Shown here piece by piece: positions 44,834 to 57,604 of a stretch of 64,000 bases of DNA (its first letter is position 1; every line of letters begins with the position of its first letter). The position numbers were made by a program, and so were the translations under genes. Under the pieces are notes generated by a model. It saw only the letters and a program-made list of their open reading frames with translations, was not told where the DNA came from and searched no databases. The stretch is from Adiantum capillus-veneris (Eukaryota > Streptophyta > Polypodiopsida > Polypodiales > Pteridaceae): contig CM043949.1 in assembly GCA_014529385.2 (NCBI GenBank), forward strand, positions 112,408,477-112,472,476, given 5' to 3'.

Positions 44834-46254
44834 AGACCCCCAGACTCTCACCTAAAGGAACTAACTAGAGCATGTAGAAATTTCCTTTGGTCAGGGGACC
44901 CAATGAGAAAAGTCCTAGCAAAGGTCAGTCGGGAAGTTTGTTGCCTACCCAAGTCTCAAGGAGGACTTGGACTCCCTAACTTCAGTAAATGGGCTGACAA
45001 GCTTGCAGTCAAACTCATCCTCAGAGCCTTAGACAATCCTGAAGAGGAGTGGTCAACATTGATATTCAGAAATATCAGCAAGTTCACAGTTAAAGGAAGC
45101 AAGGGGATGCTTCCACTACCATGGATCTCCATCTTCTTTGGCCCTGTGGAGATAACTCCCAGTGGCTCCCCCCTCCTCAGATCGTTGTGAGGAGCTTGGA
45201 ACAGGTATAGAGAGCACTTAAGAGTAAATTGGGAATCCTAGAACTACCTCCATCTAAGATCCCATGAATCATTATGGTGGGCAATGCCTCCTATCCCCCC
45301 CCCTCAGTCAGGCACAGATTAGGACAGCCAAACGCATCCACAACAAAGGCATCTCAACCTGGTGGCTCTCCCTTACCGAGCTCACAAGTCGATACAACCT
45401 ACAACCTTGGGAATTATCATTAATCGAAAGACAGAAGGCCCTCTTCCCAAGGGAACTAGAATGGACCCTCTCAAGTGAGCTCGACCCCTCCTCCAAGGCG
45501 TTTTATTGGTCAAATGGTAGTGCATTGCTTAACCCTCCCACTCTAACCCCAAACCTAACGGAATCTCTGCACATTTCACTTAACAGGAAATGGAATGTTT
45601 CACTTGACCTTAGGCAATGGACATTCAAATTCCAGGCTATATGGAATAGGGGTATCCCAGCAAAACATTCCATCTTACTCTGGTTAATTATGCACAAAGT
45701 AGTCTGGACAGGCCATAGAATGAAGATCGCTGGCTTAGGAAATGGGGTTTGCTTGCGGTGCAACAAGGTCGAAGAGGATTTCCCTCACCTTTTCATTAAC
45801 TGTTCTAAAAGCATAGAGATTTTGTCTCCTCTAAATGATGGACTAGGACTCACGCTAAGTTGGAAGCAATTTCTTTTAGGGGATTCAGTGTCTTTATTGT
45901 CATTTTTTTGGAATAGGATAAGAGGGGAGTTCTTCGGGATCATTTGGTCTGACCGAAATGATAGGTTGTTTAACAGGGCTTACCAGACTAAAAGTCTGAG
46001 AGAACTTTTTCATTGCTTTTCCCTGTACAGGTTAACAAGCTAAGCTTGACCAATGCAGAGTGTATGAAGCAAGCTACAAAGTGCTTATTGACTGTATGAG
46101 CTACTACAACAGCGCCAACATCAACAAGCAACAAGAGGTCCTCCTTGACGGATCATACACGCACCTGCAGAGGATGCTGGACGAATGCAGAATGGATGTT
46201 GAAATACGGTTGGTCGCCTATATGCAGGACTTTCTAGAAAATCTGACAATTTAA
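44834..46254 (+). pseudogene. LINE ORF2, C-terminal part
   Basis: Continues after the stop at 44831 in the same frame (CRNFLWSGDP, LPKSQGGLGLPNFSKW) to a TGA at 45188. A run of about nine C at 45294-45302 marks a frameshift into the frame of 45264-46043, which carries WNRGIPAKHSILLWLIMHKV and CLRCNKVEEDFPHLFINC, the RT-associated zinc-binding module of plant L1 elements. A short helical tail frame ends at 46254. The 3' UTR (46255-46434) is A/T-rich. Confidence 0.85.
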
Positions 46255-46446
46255 ATGTTATGTGTATGCAGAAGTTAGAGATTTTTTATGATCCCCTAGA
46301 CAATTTTGTAAATGCCTCAGAATGTAAATCGATACTATCGGATCAAAGGAACTCGGAGTCAATAGTTTGCAAAGCTCTACAATGTAATTTTGTTCTCTAC
46401 TTAATATAAAACTCTCGCGCCCTTTAAAAGAAATATCACAAATTGG

Positions 46447-46554
46447 TATATTTTACCTTTTGGTCCAGGTCATATGCAATCATTGCTACTGCCATTTTGT
46501 AAGAACTTGGCTCTTCTAATATAATCTTCCTCGCGCTTATGGTTAAAAGAAAAA
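46447..46554 (+). mobile_element. Short LINE-tail insertion, copy A
   Basis: 108 bp ending tcctcgcgcttatggttaaaagaaaaa, then gtcacaaattgg (46555-46566). The preceding atcacaaattgg (46435-46446) is its left duplication. It is also present in copy B at 62267-62375, so it predates the segmental duplication. The tail closely resembles that of the LINE fragment at 347-370. The full-length LINE later used the same target word. Confidence 0.75.
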
Positions 46555-46720
46555 GTCACAAATTGGACATCTATTCCGATTCTTTATGGAGCTTGAAAAA
46601 AACTCGAGTAGAGAGACATGCCAGGTGTTGTTAACTTGGCCCCTCTCTTAAACGTGCAGATTCCTTTGGCAGCAAGCTAGTAGGCGGCATCACAAATCTG
46701 TTGCGAAATTTCCTCTTGGC

Positions 46721-46824
<104 letters not shown>

Positions 46825-47404
46825 CTATATACAATGTATACATGTCATTTTCTCAGAACGTCATGCGCTTAGAGAGAGTTACGGAGGCAACCACATGCCA
46901 CGTTCTGCCCTTCGACTTCCCGCAAGTCTGCCACCGCAATGGCTCCTCAAGTAAGCAAGTGGCTATGATAAAGGCAATCGCAACAACTCGGGGACGAACT
47001 GGTCTCAGTGACGCCGTTGGACAACAGCAACGAAGGCAACAATAGGCAAGGGCTGGTCACGTGGGGCACCATGCAACCAACTGTAGATGCAAATCAGATT
47101 GTGGGAGCGGGACTAGTTGGGGTTGTGGCTAAACGCCGATAACAAGCCCATGCGCTTAGGTCTTGCCTCCAAAAATGGATCAGAGCGATTGTCCGTTTGG
47201 GTTGGATAGTGCTACAATGCCACCTCTGGTGCGCAATTGCGGCAACTCCTCATGTGATCTTCCGACATGTGTGTGTGTGCATACACACTTGGCATCACAG
47301 AGGTCGTGCATCATCCTCTTGAGAGAGATAAAGAGACAAAGAGCCCATCTTGCAAGCAAAACCAAGCACTACTACCATAAACTAGAGAGACAGTGTTATT
47401 AGTG

Positions 47405-47405
<1 letters not shown>

Positions 47406-47492
<87 letters not shown>
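47406..47492. repeat. Compound (GT)n(GA)n microsatellite
   Basis: About 45 bp GT then about 42 bp GA. The copy B homologue at 63200-63260 is shorter. Confidence 0.97.
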
Positions 47493-47497
<5 letters not shown>

Positions 47498-48022
47498 GTG
47501 GGGAGAGGAGTGTGTTTGGCTTAAAGTGCATCCTCAAAGTGCGTTTTGGAAGGAACTTGAAACTGTGAAAACCAAGCTAATGTGGTAACCAGGTTTGCAT
47601 GTGATCGAGCGTATTTCAGGGCTATTGACCATCGCTTGCAGGTGATCGAGAAATACAAACAGGATAGTTTAATAAACTTTCATTATTTTGGCAAAAGTTT
47701 ACAAAATGGAACTCATCTCTTAAAATCTAGCAAACACTTCCTTTTATAGGTCTCCAAAATTCATCGAGTGTATGAAGAATTTGCTTCAGTGTTCGGGAAG
47801 AACCATTTTCTCAAACATAAAAAATTCCTTTTCTTGAATTTGCCAAGAGGAAATTTAAAAAAATAGTTTTTTTAATTTTTTACACTATTTTTCTCTATTT
47901 TGGGACAAAATTTCTCCGTTTACACTTGCCCTCAACCGGCTAGCTAGGACACATTTTTTTCAAACATTGGTTTGCTTCGTTGTGTTCGGTCTCCTTTAGA
48001 AAAAGTCACTCAAGAAAACCCT

Positions 48023-48023
<1 letters not shown>

Positions 48024-48055
<32 letters not shown>

Positions 48056-48070
48056 AGGAGGAGGAGGAGG
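48024..48070. repeat. (GA)n(GGA)n microsatellite, copy A
   Basis: GA units to 48050, then GGA triplets to about 48070. Homologue in copy B: 63791-63855, longer in both parts. A simple (GA)n array of about 46 bp follows at 48255-48301. Confidence 0.95.
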
Positions 48071-48250
48071 AGAAGAAAAAGAGGCAGAAGAAGAGAAGTT
48101 TTGACATCAAGAAACCCCAACAGACCTCGAACATGTATCCAAGGTGTCTTGAACTCAATCCACATTATTCAAGAGGAAACTAGGACAACCAAGTAGATAA
48201 TCATTTGAAGGATTGCAATGTGCATGATGCGAAGGGACTAACATTCAAGA

Positions 48251-48304
<54 letters not shown>

Positions 48305-48420
48305 CAACACTCTTGCATGCAATATCTGCTATATGCCATCGAGATGCCATCAATGTTGGGTTCTGCGTGTACTTAAGACATGGAATATATACTTTGTAAC
48401 TCTAGCCTGATTTATTCAAA

Positions 48421-48681
48421 GTGGAAAAGTTATCATCTTATTCTTCATCCAAACAAGAATTAATACACTCATTGGTTGTAGAGTAAAAGGTTAACCTTTT
48501 CAATATGTTGACCGCTTTTAGATAGCAACTCTTCCTTCCGAAGTAGTCCAAAGGCATATCTTGCAAGGACGACACAAATCTTGCTTGCAGTCCCATTTAT
48601 TGTCATGGAATCGCATACTCATTAGTGTTCTCAAGGAAAAGATGATCTTAAACATACTGCACAAAATTTGTCATTGTTGTT

Positions 48682-48723
<42 letters not shown>

Positions 48724-49536
48724 TGTGTTATATATTTGTTGGTAATCACGTCCCTACGGTACATATGCATCGAAAGGTTGTAGATCCACTTTTTTGGGAA
48801 TTAGTAGGTAGATTGAGAAATTTGTTTTTAAGTATAGGGTAATTAAGCATTCATTGTATAAATAAAACTAATATTACATGTTGCAAATACAAAGAAAGGA
48901 TTGAAAAATCTTTGAGCGGATGATGTTGCAAGAATGAAGCATTTAATTTTTTGGGTGCAGCAACGTGCGGGTCACATATTTGCTTTAGTTATAAATCCCC
49001 GTAAATTTCCCAGATGAAAATGAAAATTCTTGTTGTAATTTCATTGGCCTTATATTCTTGTATAAATCCTGGTTTGGTCGTTAGCTTGACCTTAAGAAAA
49101 CAAGCCAGAAAATTGGTTTTTTCATAGCGGTGTCACAAACCTTAGTATGTCCCTCTAATTTTGGTTTGGGATTTTATTAGAAGGTATCTACAAAGATCCC
49201 TTGGTTTGAATGGGAAGGAAAAGGCGAGGATGAGGGTAACGCGGCCAGCTGGAGGAAAGGCGGAGGATATGTGGCCCATAATAATGTGGGTAAGGTGGCA
49301 AAATTCTTTTTTTTTTTGGTTTGAAAAGCTTTTGAGGTGGAAAAGAGAAGATATGTATGACGCCTAGAGGTGGTGGCACGTGGGACGGAGGGGTATTTTG
49401 ATAAATCGAGGGGTATTTTAATCATTTTTTTGATTTTTTTTGTGCGTCGGCGTGCGAGAAGGAGATCCCTGGTGACGATATGTCTGAGACCGGCAAGCCA
49501 CAGAGAGAGAGTGTTGGCGTCAAGTTGGGAATGCGC

Positions 49537-49581
<45 letters not shown>

Positions 49582-50084
49582 GGAGCAGGATCTGTTGCAC
49601 AATGAGGTCGGAAGGCAAAACACTCTGCTCACCGCCATTCAAGTCTGATCCCGCTTTGCAGAGCCGATGAGGGTTCGCCTGCTTGATTCAGGACTGGAGG
49701 GTTAATGGAGAAGAGACAGTCAATCAAAACCGCCCCTCAGGTGCTTCAAAGGGAAACATGCGCGAAGAGCAGGGAAACATGCTCACGTTGCAGGACAACA
49801 ATGCGCATAGCCTGGCGTCCGTCCGCAACCTGCAACGAGTGAAGGGAAGAAGGGGGGGGAGGGGGTTGGCGCGCGAAGCTCTGTGGGAGATCAACAGAGA
49901 GTGACATTGTGCAGATCTGTGCAGAGAGAAAGCTTTACTTTTGCTTCCACTTTTCGCGACTCCAAGGAATCCGTGCCACTAATTAATTAATGAAAGTCTA
50001 ACGGACCTAGTAGTAAGCCCGATTGTATAGTGCTAGGCATAAATCCCCAATGTCAGCAACGTCCATTCAAAGCTACTCCTCTCC
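48421..50084. other. Spacer between duplicate copies, no gene recognised
   Basis: Contains a (GT)n(GA)n array at 48682-48722 and (GA)n at 49538-49579. G/C content rises between 49200 and 49950 and there is a cluster of short frames, but none has a recognisable domain. It is probably the end of duplication unit A, with the partner outside the window. Confidence 0.4.
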
Positions 50085-50806
50085 AGGAGGCCTAGACAAT
50101 CACATACAAGAGGTATATCAAGCAACAAGGGTAGACTTGGGACAATTGTCCCCCTTTCCCCTTTGAGAGAGAGGACTTGATAAATACAAAAATAATTAAT
50201 TAAATTAACTAATTTATCATTGGACCCCTTGGGAGGCCAACCAAAAGGCTTTAGGCACACCATGAGGGCAACAAGAGGAGGAGCTTGACAAGTGTTTTAT
50301 TTGCCATCTTGGTATCAAGCTTGCCTTGTGTGAGAGTATGTGTGTGTGTGTTCTCTCTCTACCCCTACAATTAGAACTTGCCCCTTCATGAGTAGGGATT
50401 AGATTTGACTTTTTGAACACCTTACCCTACCAAGCACCTTAGTCATGGAGCACCTTAGCACCTTAGTCATATAACAACTCAAGCACCTTAGTCATCAAGC
50501 AAAACTTGGGTCGGGTTCTCACCTCAAGCACAACCCTAGCTTACCTAAGGTCAAAGGACTTTTAACACTAGCCATTTGGAGGTTTTTAATGAAGCTAACC
50601 CTAAGGTCTTTAAGCTCCATTAGCTAACCTTGCTCTTTGACATATCATCTCTCATTTGGACCCCTTTACCATTGGCTCCGTGTCAAGATAGACTCGAGAG
50701 CACATATCTATATTCTAACCCTTGTTCCCGTCTGTTTTCTCACGTTAAATGATCAATTTAATATGAGAAAATCATTTGGGTTGGTTAGATATTAGATTTT
50801 ACGACA
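50085..50806 (-). repeat. Chromovirus LTR fragment at the start of copy B
   Basis: Matches 35030-35754 of the older chromovirus LTR and ends gaca as that one does. The other end of the LTR (the equivalent of 34226-35030) is absent; unrelated sequence precedes 50080. The duplication junction therefore lies inside LTR sequence. Confidence 0.85.
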
Positions 50807-51129
50807 TAAAATTTGGAGGTGTTCATTGTCTACCTCTTTAAAATATCATAAGCACCATGTCATCTCTGAAAATGAAAATGATTGCATACATTTCAAAAAT
50901 TATGCCTGGATGTGTAAATTTTAGCTTAAGACAATGTAGAGAGAGAGTGAAGAAAAAAAAATCGTTGCTGAGGCCTTGAAAGACAAGGCTTTGGACTCTT
51001 GGCTTTGACCATAGATTATCTTGAGGAATGGTCTTCCTCGACTTCCTTCAGTGAGCTTTGAGTGTTGATAATTTGACTTTGAATCCTTTCTTGAAGCTTT
51101 TCTTTGAGGTGCCTTTCGTTTGGCTAAAG

Positions 51130-51392
51130 GTTGCTTCTTTTTTTCTCTTTTTTTGCAAAACTCACAATTGTGAGTGGATAGTATTGTATTAAGAACACCG
51201 GAAATATACACCAACCTCGAGCTTAGACTCAACCTTGAGGGTCATAGGATTACAAGTTTTTTGCTTGACAGAGAAACCACAACTACTCCTAAGCTTTACT
51301 TATTACAAGATGTCATCATGAATGTATTGTTCTAGATTAGTCCTCTGAGGCTTGTTTGCCTCCGATCCTGTGGATCGTCACTCTGCTAGAAA
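51130..51392 (-). mobile_element. Short 5'-truncated LINE tail
   Basis: Minus-strand 3' end with an A-rich tail (plus-strand T-rich 51138-51154), the palindrome actcacaattgtgagt at 51160-51175, and about 215 bp that closely match 51842-52060 of the longer LINE. It replaces 36330-36457 of copy A and no target duplication is clear. Confidence 0.75.
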
Positions 51393-51820
51393 TGTCTACT
51401 AAGCCAAAAGGCTTATGGCCTTGCGCCCCTTGGAAGCTACTTGGTCATCAAAATGGGGTCTACATAGCCAAAATATGACTACCTACTCGATTTGAATCCA
51501 TGTCCATGTTCAAGCACTAGTTCAAAAAGGAATTTGTGCGTGGGGTCCAAAATTTCTCCCTTAACCACAATTTGGTACATGGCACGTCAGTAAAATCTAC
51601 TCGGCTCTTAGCAAAATATGCAGTCTTTTTTAGCCCATAATCTTGAGAGGGTATACCCTATACTGAATGCCCTAACCACTTGCTCCACACATGAGGGTCT
51701 CCCCCAAAAACAAGCTTTTGAACTTAGCTTGGCAAAGAGAATGCACACATACACACACACCCAATTTTAGTAAGGAAATTTGAGATGGAAAATTGTGTGA
51801 GTCTGCACATCTATAGAATC

Positions 51821-53378
51821 TTTTTTTTTTTTTTTTGCAAAACTCACAATTGTGAGTGGATAATATTAAGAACATCAGAAATATACACCAACCTCGAGCT
51901 CAGACCGAGCCTTGAGGGTCAAAGGATTACAAGTTTTCTGCTTGACAGAGAAACCACTACTACTCCTAGGCTTTACTTATTACAAGATGTCATGTATTGT
52001 TCTAGGCCAGTCCTCTGAGGCTTGTTTGCCTCCGATCATGTGGATCATCACTCTACTCTCTTGTATGATTTCACAAAAGCTTGCCACAGCCAGATCCCCC
52101 TCAAACACGCGGCGGTTCCTTGCTTGCCAAATATGGTGAAAGAAGTAGTATCTGATTATTTGAGTGCAGACAAGAAGAGCAGGACTTCCCAACCTGTTAC
52201 TACCAAAGATCATTCTTGACAAACTTAATTTGCCATGTCCTTTGAATCCACTTGCATAATTTCCTAGCCATGCCACTGATTGCCTGGCATCCTATGAAAA
52301 GGTGGGCTAGGTCTTCACTAGCTATTCTTTACCCCGAGCAACGATCGGACCCGATTCCTCTTTCTTGTATCTTTACGTCCATCGACAGAGCACCCCACAT
52401 CACTTTCCACAGAAACATCTTCATATATTGAGGCCACCTTCGCTTCCAGATGTTCTCCATGACTCCCTCCCACCATTTTTTCGTACAATGCCTCTTCCAT
52501 AATTTGTTGAGGGGGCTACACCAATTAGCCTCGTGCATTAATGCATGGTAAATGCCTCCAAAAGAGGCTACTCCTGGGCCATCTCCAAGCGTCCCATTCC
52601 AAGCTGGATTCACAAATTGGCATCACCACCTTATCAAGCTCTTTCATCACCCTGTAGACTAGTAAGATCTCAAAGCCATTCAGTTGAAATTGGATGGCTA
52701 AGAGTTAGCAGTTTTCCAGCACTTCCTGTTGCCATCCCAGAATTGCTCTAGTCGAACGAGCCCCTTATTATTCACATTCCTCGCCATTTCTATCCAATAG
52801 GGGCTTTGCGGCAGCCCCAATATTTAAGAGAGCCAAGGGGACCAGTGCAACATGGAGTTCTTAAATTATCTGGTTACTTCCCCCCATTCCAAAACCTCAG
52901 CTGCACTTTTGCACTTTCTCATCAGCTCCCCTGAGAGTCCACCAGATCTAAGATAAGACCACTTCGGGGCGAGAAGTTTGTCGTGCATCACAACCCCCTT
53001 CCACTTTCCCCCTTTTGATCCCAGTTTTACTGCATCAAGCATTTCCTTGGTCATGATAGCCCAAACTTGGTCCTATTTAGCCAATGAGACCATAAATTTG
53101 GCACAAAGGGCCCTCCTTGGTCTACCGGGCGAGCAACTATCTCCCATCTAGCCCACTGCCATGTCGGGAGGTTTTAGTGTTGTTCTTCCAAAGAAACCTT
53201 TTCACTGGTTTTAAGAATTCTTTCCAGTTACACTTAGCCATCTTGAGCACAGGGCTGAGAAAAGCAATATACGAGATCATAAAAGCATTAATCACTCTAA
53301 TCCGGCTTTGGAAGGGGAGGAGAACAAACTCCCATCTTCTCATTTTTGAGCTTGGACCCATTGAAATCTTTGACTGTT
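51821..53378 (-). mobile_element. 5'-truncated LINE with target duplication
   Basis: A 1,558-bp insertion on the minus strand. The A-tail is the T-run at 51821-51836. Flanks cacatctatagaatc (51806-51820) and cacatctctagaatc (53379-53393) differ at one base. Copy A has a single cacatctctagaatt at 36890. Coding blocks from the end of ORF2 are readable in pieces: LSPVLKMAKCNWKEFLKPV (about 53250), WPQYMKMFLWKVMWGAL and ERGIGSDRCSG (about 52420-52330), and LIRYYFFHHIWQARNRRVFEG-like sequence (about 52150). These form the RT C-terminus and zinc-binding region, with stops between. It was truncated during reverse transcription. Confidence 0.88.
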
Positions 53379-53393
53379 CACATCTCTAGAATC

Positions 53394-54041
53394 TTAGTAT
53401 GCTTGGTCAACAATGGACAAAACAAATCTAGAAGTAAAACTGGTGTGATATTCACCCCATCATCCTTTGAACATGTATCTATAGAACCTAATATGATATC
53501 ATAACCCTACATAATGTTCCAACACTCTTTGCAACATAAACATGGCGCATCGTGTATGCTCACAAGGGAGGGATAATTAGTATCCCCATTCTCAAAAGAC
53601 AACATGTGGAAAATATTATTGTTTCTAGCCATGTCTAGTGACTATACATGATACAAAAGTTGCCTATGCACAACACAATCGACATTTTACAAAGTTCCCG
53701 TTTTACTAAAATCTACATTGTCAAAACATATGCACAAACGGACAATATTGTCAGTACTAAAAACAAATTCCAAAATAATCCTAAAGGATATACTAAGAAA
53801 AAGACCAAAATGATGCCGAAGCATATGCTCCCTTGCGATGCTCATTGAATCTCATCTTAATCTAAGAAAATGACCCAAGAAGGTGCCGTCAACATTGTTA
53901 GAAATACAGCTACAGTGATGCATGTGACGGTGATGGAGATGAAGGAGAAACTCAAGGGCACACAACACAGAAAGTAGTATTGTTAAGTGTGCTAATACAA
54001 ATGGGAACAATATCGATGAATATATCTTGGAGAAGGGCTTA

Positions 54042-54079
<38 letters not shown>

Positions 54080-54234
54080 ATGTGTACAAGAGATAGCTAC
54101 CGGAATGCATCTCGTATGTCAGTGAATTAGTGCACACCTAATTTCGTCTTACACAAGAAAATTACTTGTAACACAATTTATGATCCTTGATTCTATCTAG
54201 TTTTCACAATTGTAAGATAATTAAACATTGTCCG
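53394..54234. other. Duplicated spacer, copy B, no gene
   Basis: Aligns with 36900-37008 and then directly with 38031-38950, bypassing the hAT element. Contains (GA)n at 54046-54078. Confidence 0.65.
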
Positions 54235-54582
54235 TGAAGAGTTGTTATAACGGTAAGGCTTTGGCCTCTCTACCTATGGATTGTGGGTTCAAATCCCCAG
54301 TTGGGTCATTTCTAGGGAGACACCTTGTGCTCATTTGGTGTTCATGTTGCTAGGGCTCTTGCCCTTGGACACTAGAGTGCATCCTCCTCTTGGGGTGGGT
54401 CACCCAAGAGGAGGTTTCTAGCTAGTTGCTACGAGTTCTTACCATCGTTCCCAACATGTGATGCATCAATAAGGTGGACATGGTGATGCCTACGTGTGGC
54501 TCTTGCCCAATGGTATCCGGTCCTTGCCCAACCATGTTTCGTGGCTAATATTTGGAAGGGATAAGCACCTCCCCTTGTGGGC
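54235..54582 (+). mobile_element. tRNA-derived SINE-like sequence, copy B
   Basis: The homologue of 38950-39300, with the same A-box-like (ttataacggtaaggc) and B-box-like (gggttcaaatcccc) words about 35 bp apart. Small substitutions separate the two copies. Confidence 0.55.
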
Positions 54583-54587
54583 CCTCT

Positions 54588-54749
54588 TCTAAGACCCAGG
54601 AGCTGTTTTATGAGGATTCTTCGCCCAGCCCCCCGTTTATATAGCCCTTGGCCACTGTAACAGAATCCCCCTATCCGCCTTTAGCAGTCGGCTGGCCCTT
54701 GGCCCTGTGGCCCAAGTCCTACTTGCCTGGGTTTGCCCTTGGCCTGACA
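54588..54749 (-). repeat. 3' LTR of short-LTR element
   Basis: 162 bp. The minus-strand start TGTCAGGCC follows the polypurine tract; the end is GTCTTAGA where CA would be usual. It carries the complement of a TATA box (tttatata, 54636-54643). Confidence 0.92.
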
Positions 54750-54941
54750 TTACTCCCCCCTTGGAGAAGCGTTTTCGTCCTCGAAAACACAAGTGGTGGT
54801 ATCTTCGTAAGAACACTGATGTTTTCCACCGTGGCATCCCTCATGGATCCAACGGTTTGTTGGATCGGAACCCGGTTCAGTAGGAGGTTCAATGAAATCA
54901 AGAATAACATCTGAACTTTCTACATTGTTGTTCCTGTGCAA
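54750..54941 (-). pseudogene. C-terminal relic of a gypsy polyprotein in the short-LTR element
   Basis: A minus-strand frame of 63 codons ends VFEDENASPRGE and stops at the polypurine tract. A C-terminus of this kind, running into the tract (GAGGACGAAAACGC then CCAAGGGGGG), is familiar from plant gypsy elements, where it follows integrase. It suggests that the element derives from an autonomous gypsy parent by loss of gag-pol. The link rests on this short motif only. Confidence 0.5.
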
Positions 54942-55849
54942 CCCTCTTGGTTAACCGACCCATAATCAAAAGAGCATGAAGACTCCATTTAGAACTCACT
55001 TGAGAATGTTAAACGAGTTATCACAACTAAGAGGTGTCTAAATGCATACCCAAGTTTCAGACTTTCTGAAGGTACTAGAATGTGCCATACAACCTCGGCT
55101 CATCTTTCCATGAAAGTACTATGCTGACATAATCATCAGTAGCAACCAAGTCCTTGACTTGCTGTTGTTTCTTGCCAGCAGCCACCCTCATCAACCTCAT
55201 CAAAACTGATGATTAAGGTTGATAACTTGAGAATAACAGGCAGAGACTAAAACTAGCCGTAACATGCCTTTCATCATATGAAGCAAACTCCAAACCAGAA
55301 AGGTAATCGAGTTGTTTCGCTTCTTGCTAACGTATGCACTTAGCATATCCTTTAGCGTGGTTTACTAACGTATGCTCTTTGCATATCCTTTAGCACTAAA
55401 TAGAATGCTTGTAAGCTGCCCATCCTACGCGGGATGAATAACAGCAGTAAGAGTGAGGTACTTCCTCCAACCACTTACAGACAGTCTTCCATGACTGACG
55501 ATAAATCATGACTCAAACATTGAGTAGCCAGCCATATACTCGATATGGAATGGAGACAACCAACTAGGTTGAAAGCAGATTGGAGTTTCAAGCATCCAAT
55601 CACAAACACCCATACTTAGCCATCACCTTGTATGGCAGGGTGTAAACTCATACTAAATCTGCAAGAGAAATTGCACTGACAGTGCAAAAAATTGTAGAAA
55701 CAATAAAGTCCATGAATTTGCATGCCACTCCGAATAAATTTGTGTTAAACACTAGGGCCCATAACACCTAGTGTGCATGCATTTAACACAAACATATCCG
55801 AACCGCAATTTCATGACGAGACTTTCCACTATACTTACGTGAAAATCTT

Positions 55850-56027
55850 GCAACAAAAGTTGGACCATAATAGAATGTGACAACCCGGTCACACCTAGGA
55901 ACCAACCATGAGACCTTCTCATGAACGTAGCATACTTTGCAGCAAAAGTTGGACCATAATAGAATGTGACAACCCGGTCACACCTAGGTACCAACCATGA
56001 AACATTCTCATGAACGTAGCAGACTTT
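55850..56027. repeat. 89-bp tandem duplication
   Basis: Two units start gcaacaaaagttggacc (55850) and gcagcaaaagttggacc (55939) and both contain gtgacaacccggtcacacc. The word gtgacaacccggtcac is itself a near-palindrome. Confidence 0.92.
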
Positions 56028-57556
56028 GCTATATGTAGAAACAACCCTCCGTTAAGGTGGTTTCACAGCACTTGTAATCACAACAAGTATGTACTTAGTA
56101 CCCGACAATTTCTGGCCACTGAAATTATACCTGATACTGTGTGCTTCGAATGGTCTAATGAACGGATGCGACCAGCACCTAGGGACTTCGTCGCGACACA
56201 TCATTAAGAATTGGGCACCAATGTCAGTCCCAGAGATTCATATTCTCCACATGTGGAATATGTCTCAAGTAAGGATGTCAGGAAAAGTGACATCCATCAA
56301 GTACGAGCTGTACTTGTGTGTGGAGGTAACTGATAACATTCTGCGACAAGAGTGAGAGGGACCCTCATTATCATGCTCCACACTGGCTAAACCGAACTCC
56401 TTGAGTTCCTAGACCATGTTGTATCCCATGTGACAACATGTGCCAAATCGAACCCTACAAGTAGGTTCGTAACATCATAAGGCAGAAAGGTAGATTGAAT
56501 ACTTGGTCCAAAATACTTTATGGCGACATCCCCTTGGCATGGCTCTGTAACATTCAAGTGTGCTTATACATCTTGAAAAAAAAACCAAGCAAAGCATACA
56601 AAAAATGGAATAACACCAAATCAATAGATGCATACCTGGAGATTTGAACGTAATGTTCACTTACTCGTATGCAAACGGAGAGGAGCACATCTCCTACCTG
56701 AACAAACAAACAATATTGCACTGGGAACCGTGGGTGTTGCCTTTGCAATCCAACCCCTTTGGTTAAAATCTACGAAGTCAAACCCCTTGGTAAGACCCTT
56801 TGTAGAAACTGCTCAAGTAGCAGTTAACGGTAACCAACATAGTTAACCGTGTACATACTGATTGGAATCAGCTTGAAAAGTTGAGTTTGTCTGCTACCGC
56901 GTGGTAGATTGCGGAATTCTTTCCTTGAAAGTCTAACTGGGAGAGATCAAACTGTGATCCTCAAGGTAGATCAACTGTGATCCTCAATGCCTATGGGATG
57001 ATGTAGTAGTCACCCGCCGGGTCGTACCCCAAAACACTATGTCCATAGACACTCCGTAGTGCTATAGAGAGAGCAGGAAATCCACACAAGTGAACTGCCT
57101 AGCTCCTGTGGACATCCATACTGTCTCAATTGATTGCTGCATCTATACTTCCTTGTAGAGATCAGCTACTGTGAGTTGAAGATTTTCAAAAACTCAACTT
57201 GAGTGTCGCACTGAGAACAGGTAGTGCAAAAATGACACCCTAAACATCCGTAATGACAAGACTCTTGCTTGTCCATTAACGTCGAGGTGTACTCCCCTGG
57301 GTAGATCTGTTCAATCTTGAGAACAATCACCCAAGGAATGCCAATAGTTGGGTCGTACCCTTGGCTTAACAATGGCTCTTAGCCTGCATGGCTCATAGCC
57401 CTTATGCAAATTAGTGTTCAATGGACGAACCGATGAAGACTAATTTGAGTAGCATCTTATCCACGTGCTAGGTGAGAGTTGGAGCACCTTGACTCAGACT
57501 GACTCTCCAGCAAAACACGTATCAAAAGCTTCTTAGAAGATGTTCATTATTCCCTT

Positions 57557-57558
<2 letters not shown>

Positions 57559-57601
<43 letters not shown>
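57559..57601. repeat. (GA)n microsatellite
   Basis: About 43 bp of AG repeats inside the short-LTR element. Confidence 0.95.

Positions 57602-57604
<3 letters not shown>

Larger units (their letters stand above)
40738..46434 (+). mobile_element. Full-length L1-type LINE (inactive ORF2)
   Basis: A 5,697-bp non-LTR retrotransposon flanked by perfect 12-bp duplications atcacaaattgg (40726-40737, 46435-46446). Copy B has the uninterrupted target at 62255-62266. It has a 5' UTR of about 114 bp, an intact ORF1, an ORF2 with endonuclease, RT and C-terminal zinc finger, and a 3' UTR ending taatataaaactctcgcgcc and a short A-rich tail. Presence of the 5' end and ORF1 shows a complete reverse transcription. 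ORF2 has several stops and at least two frameshifts. Confidence 0.93.
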
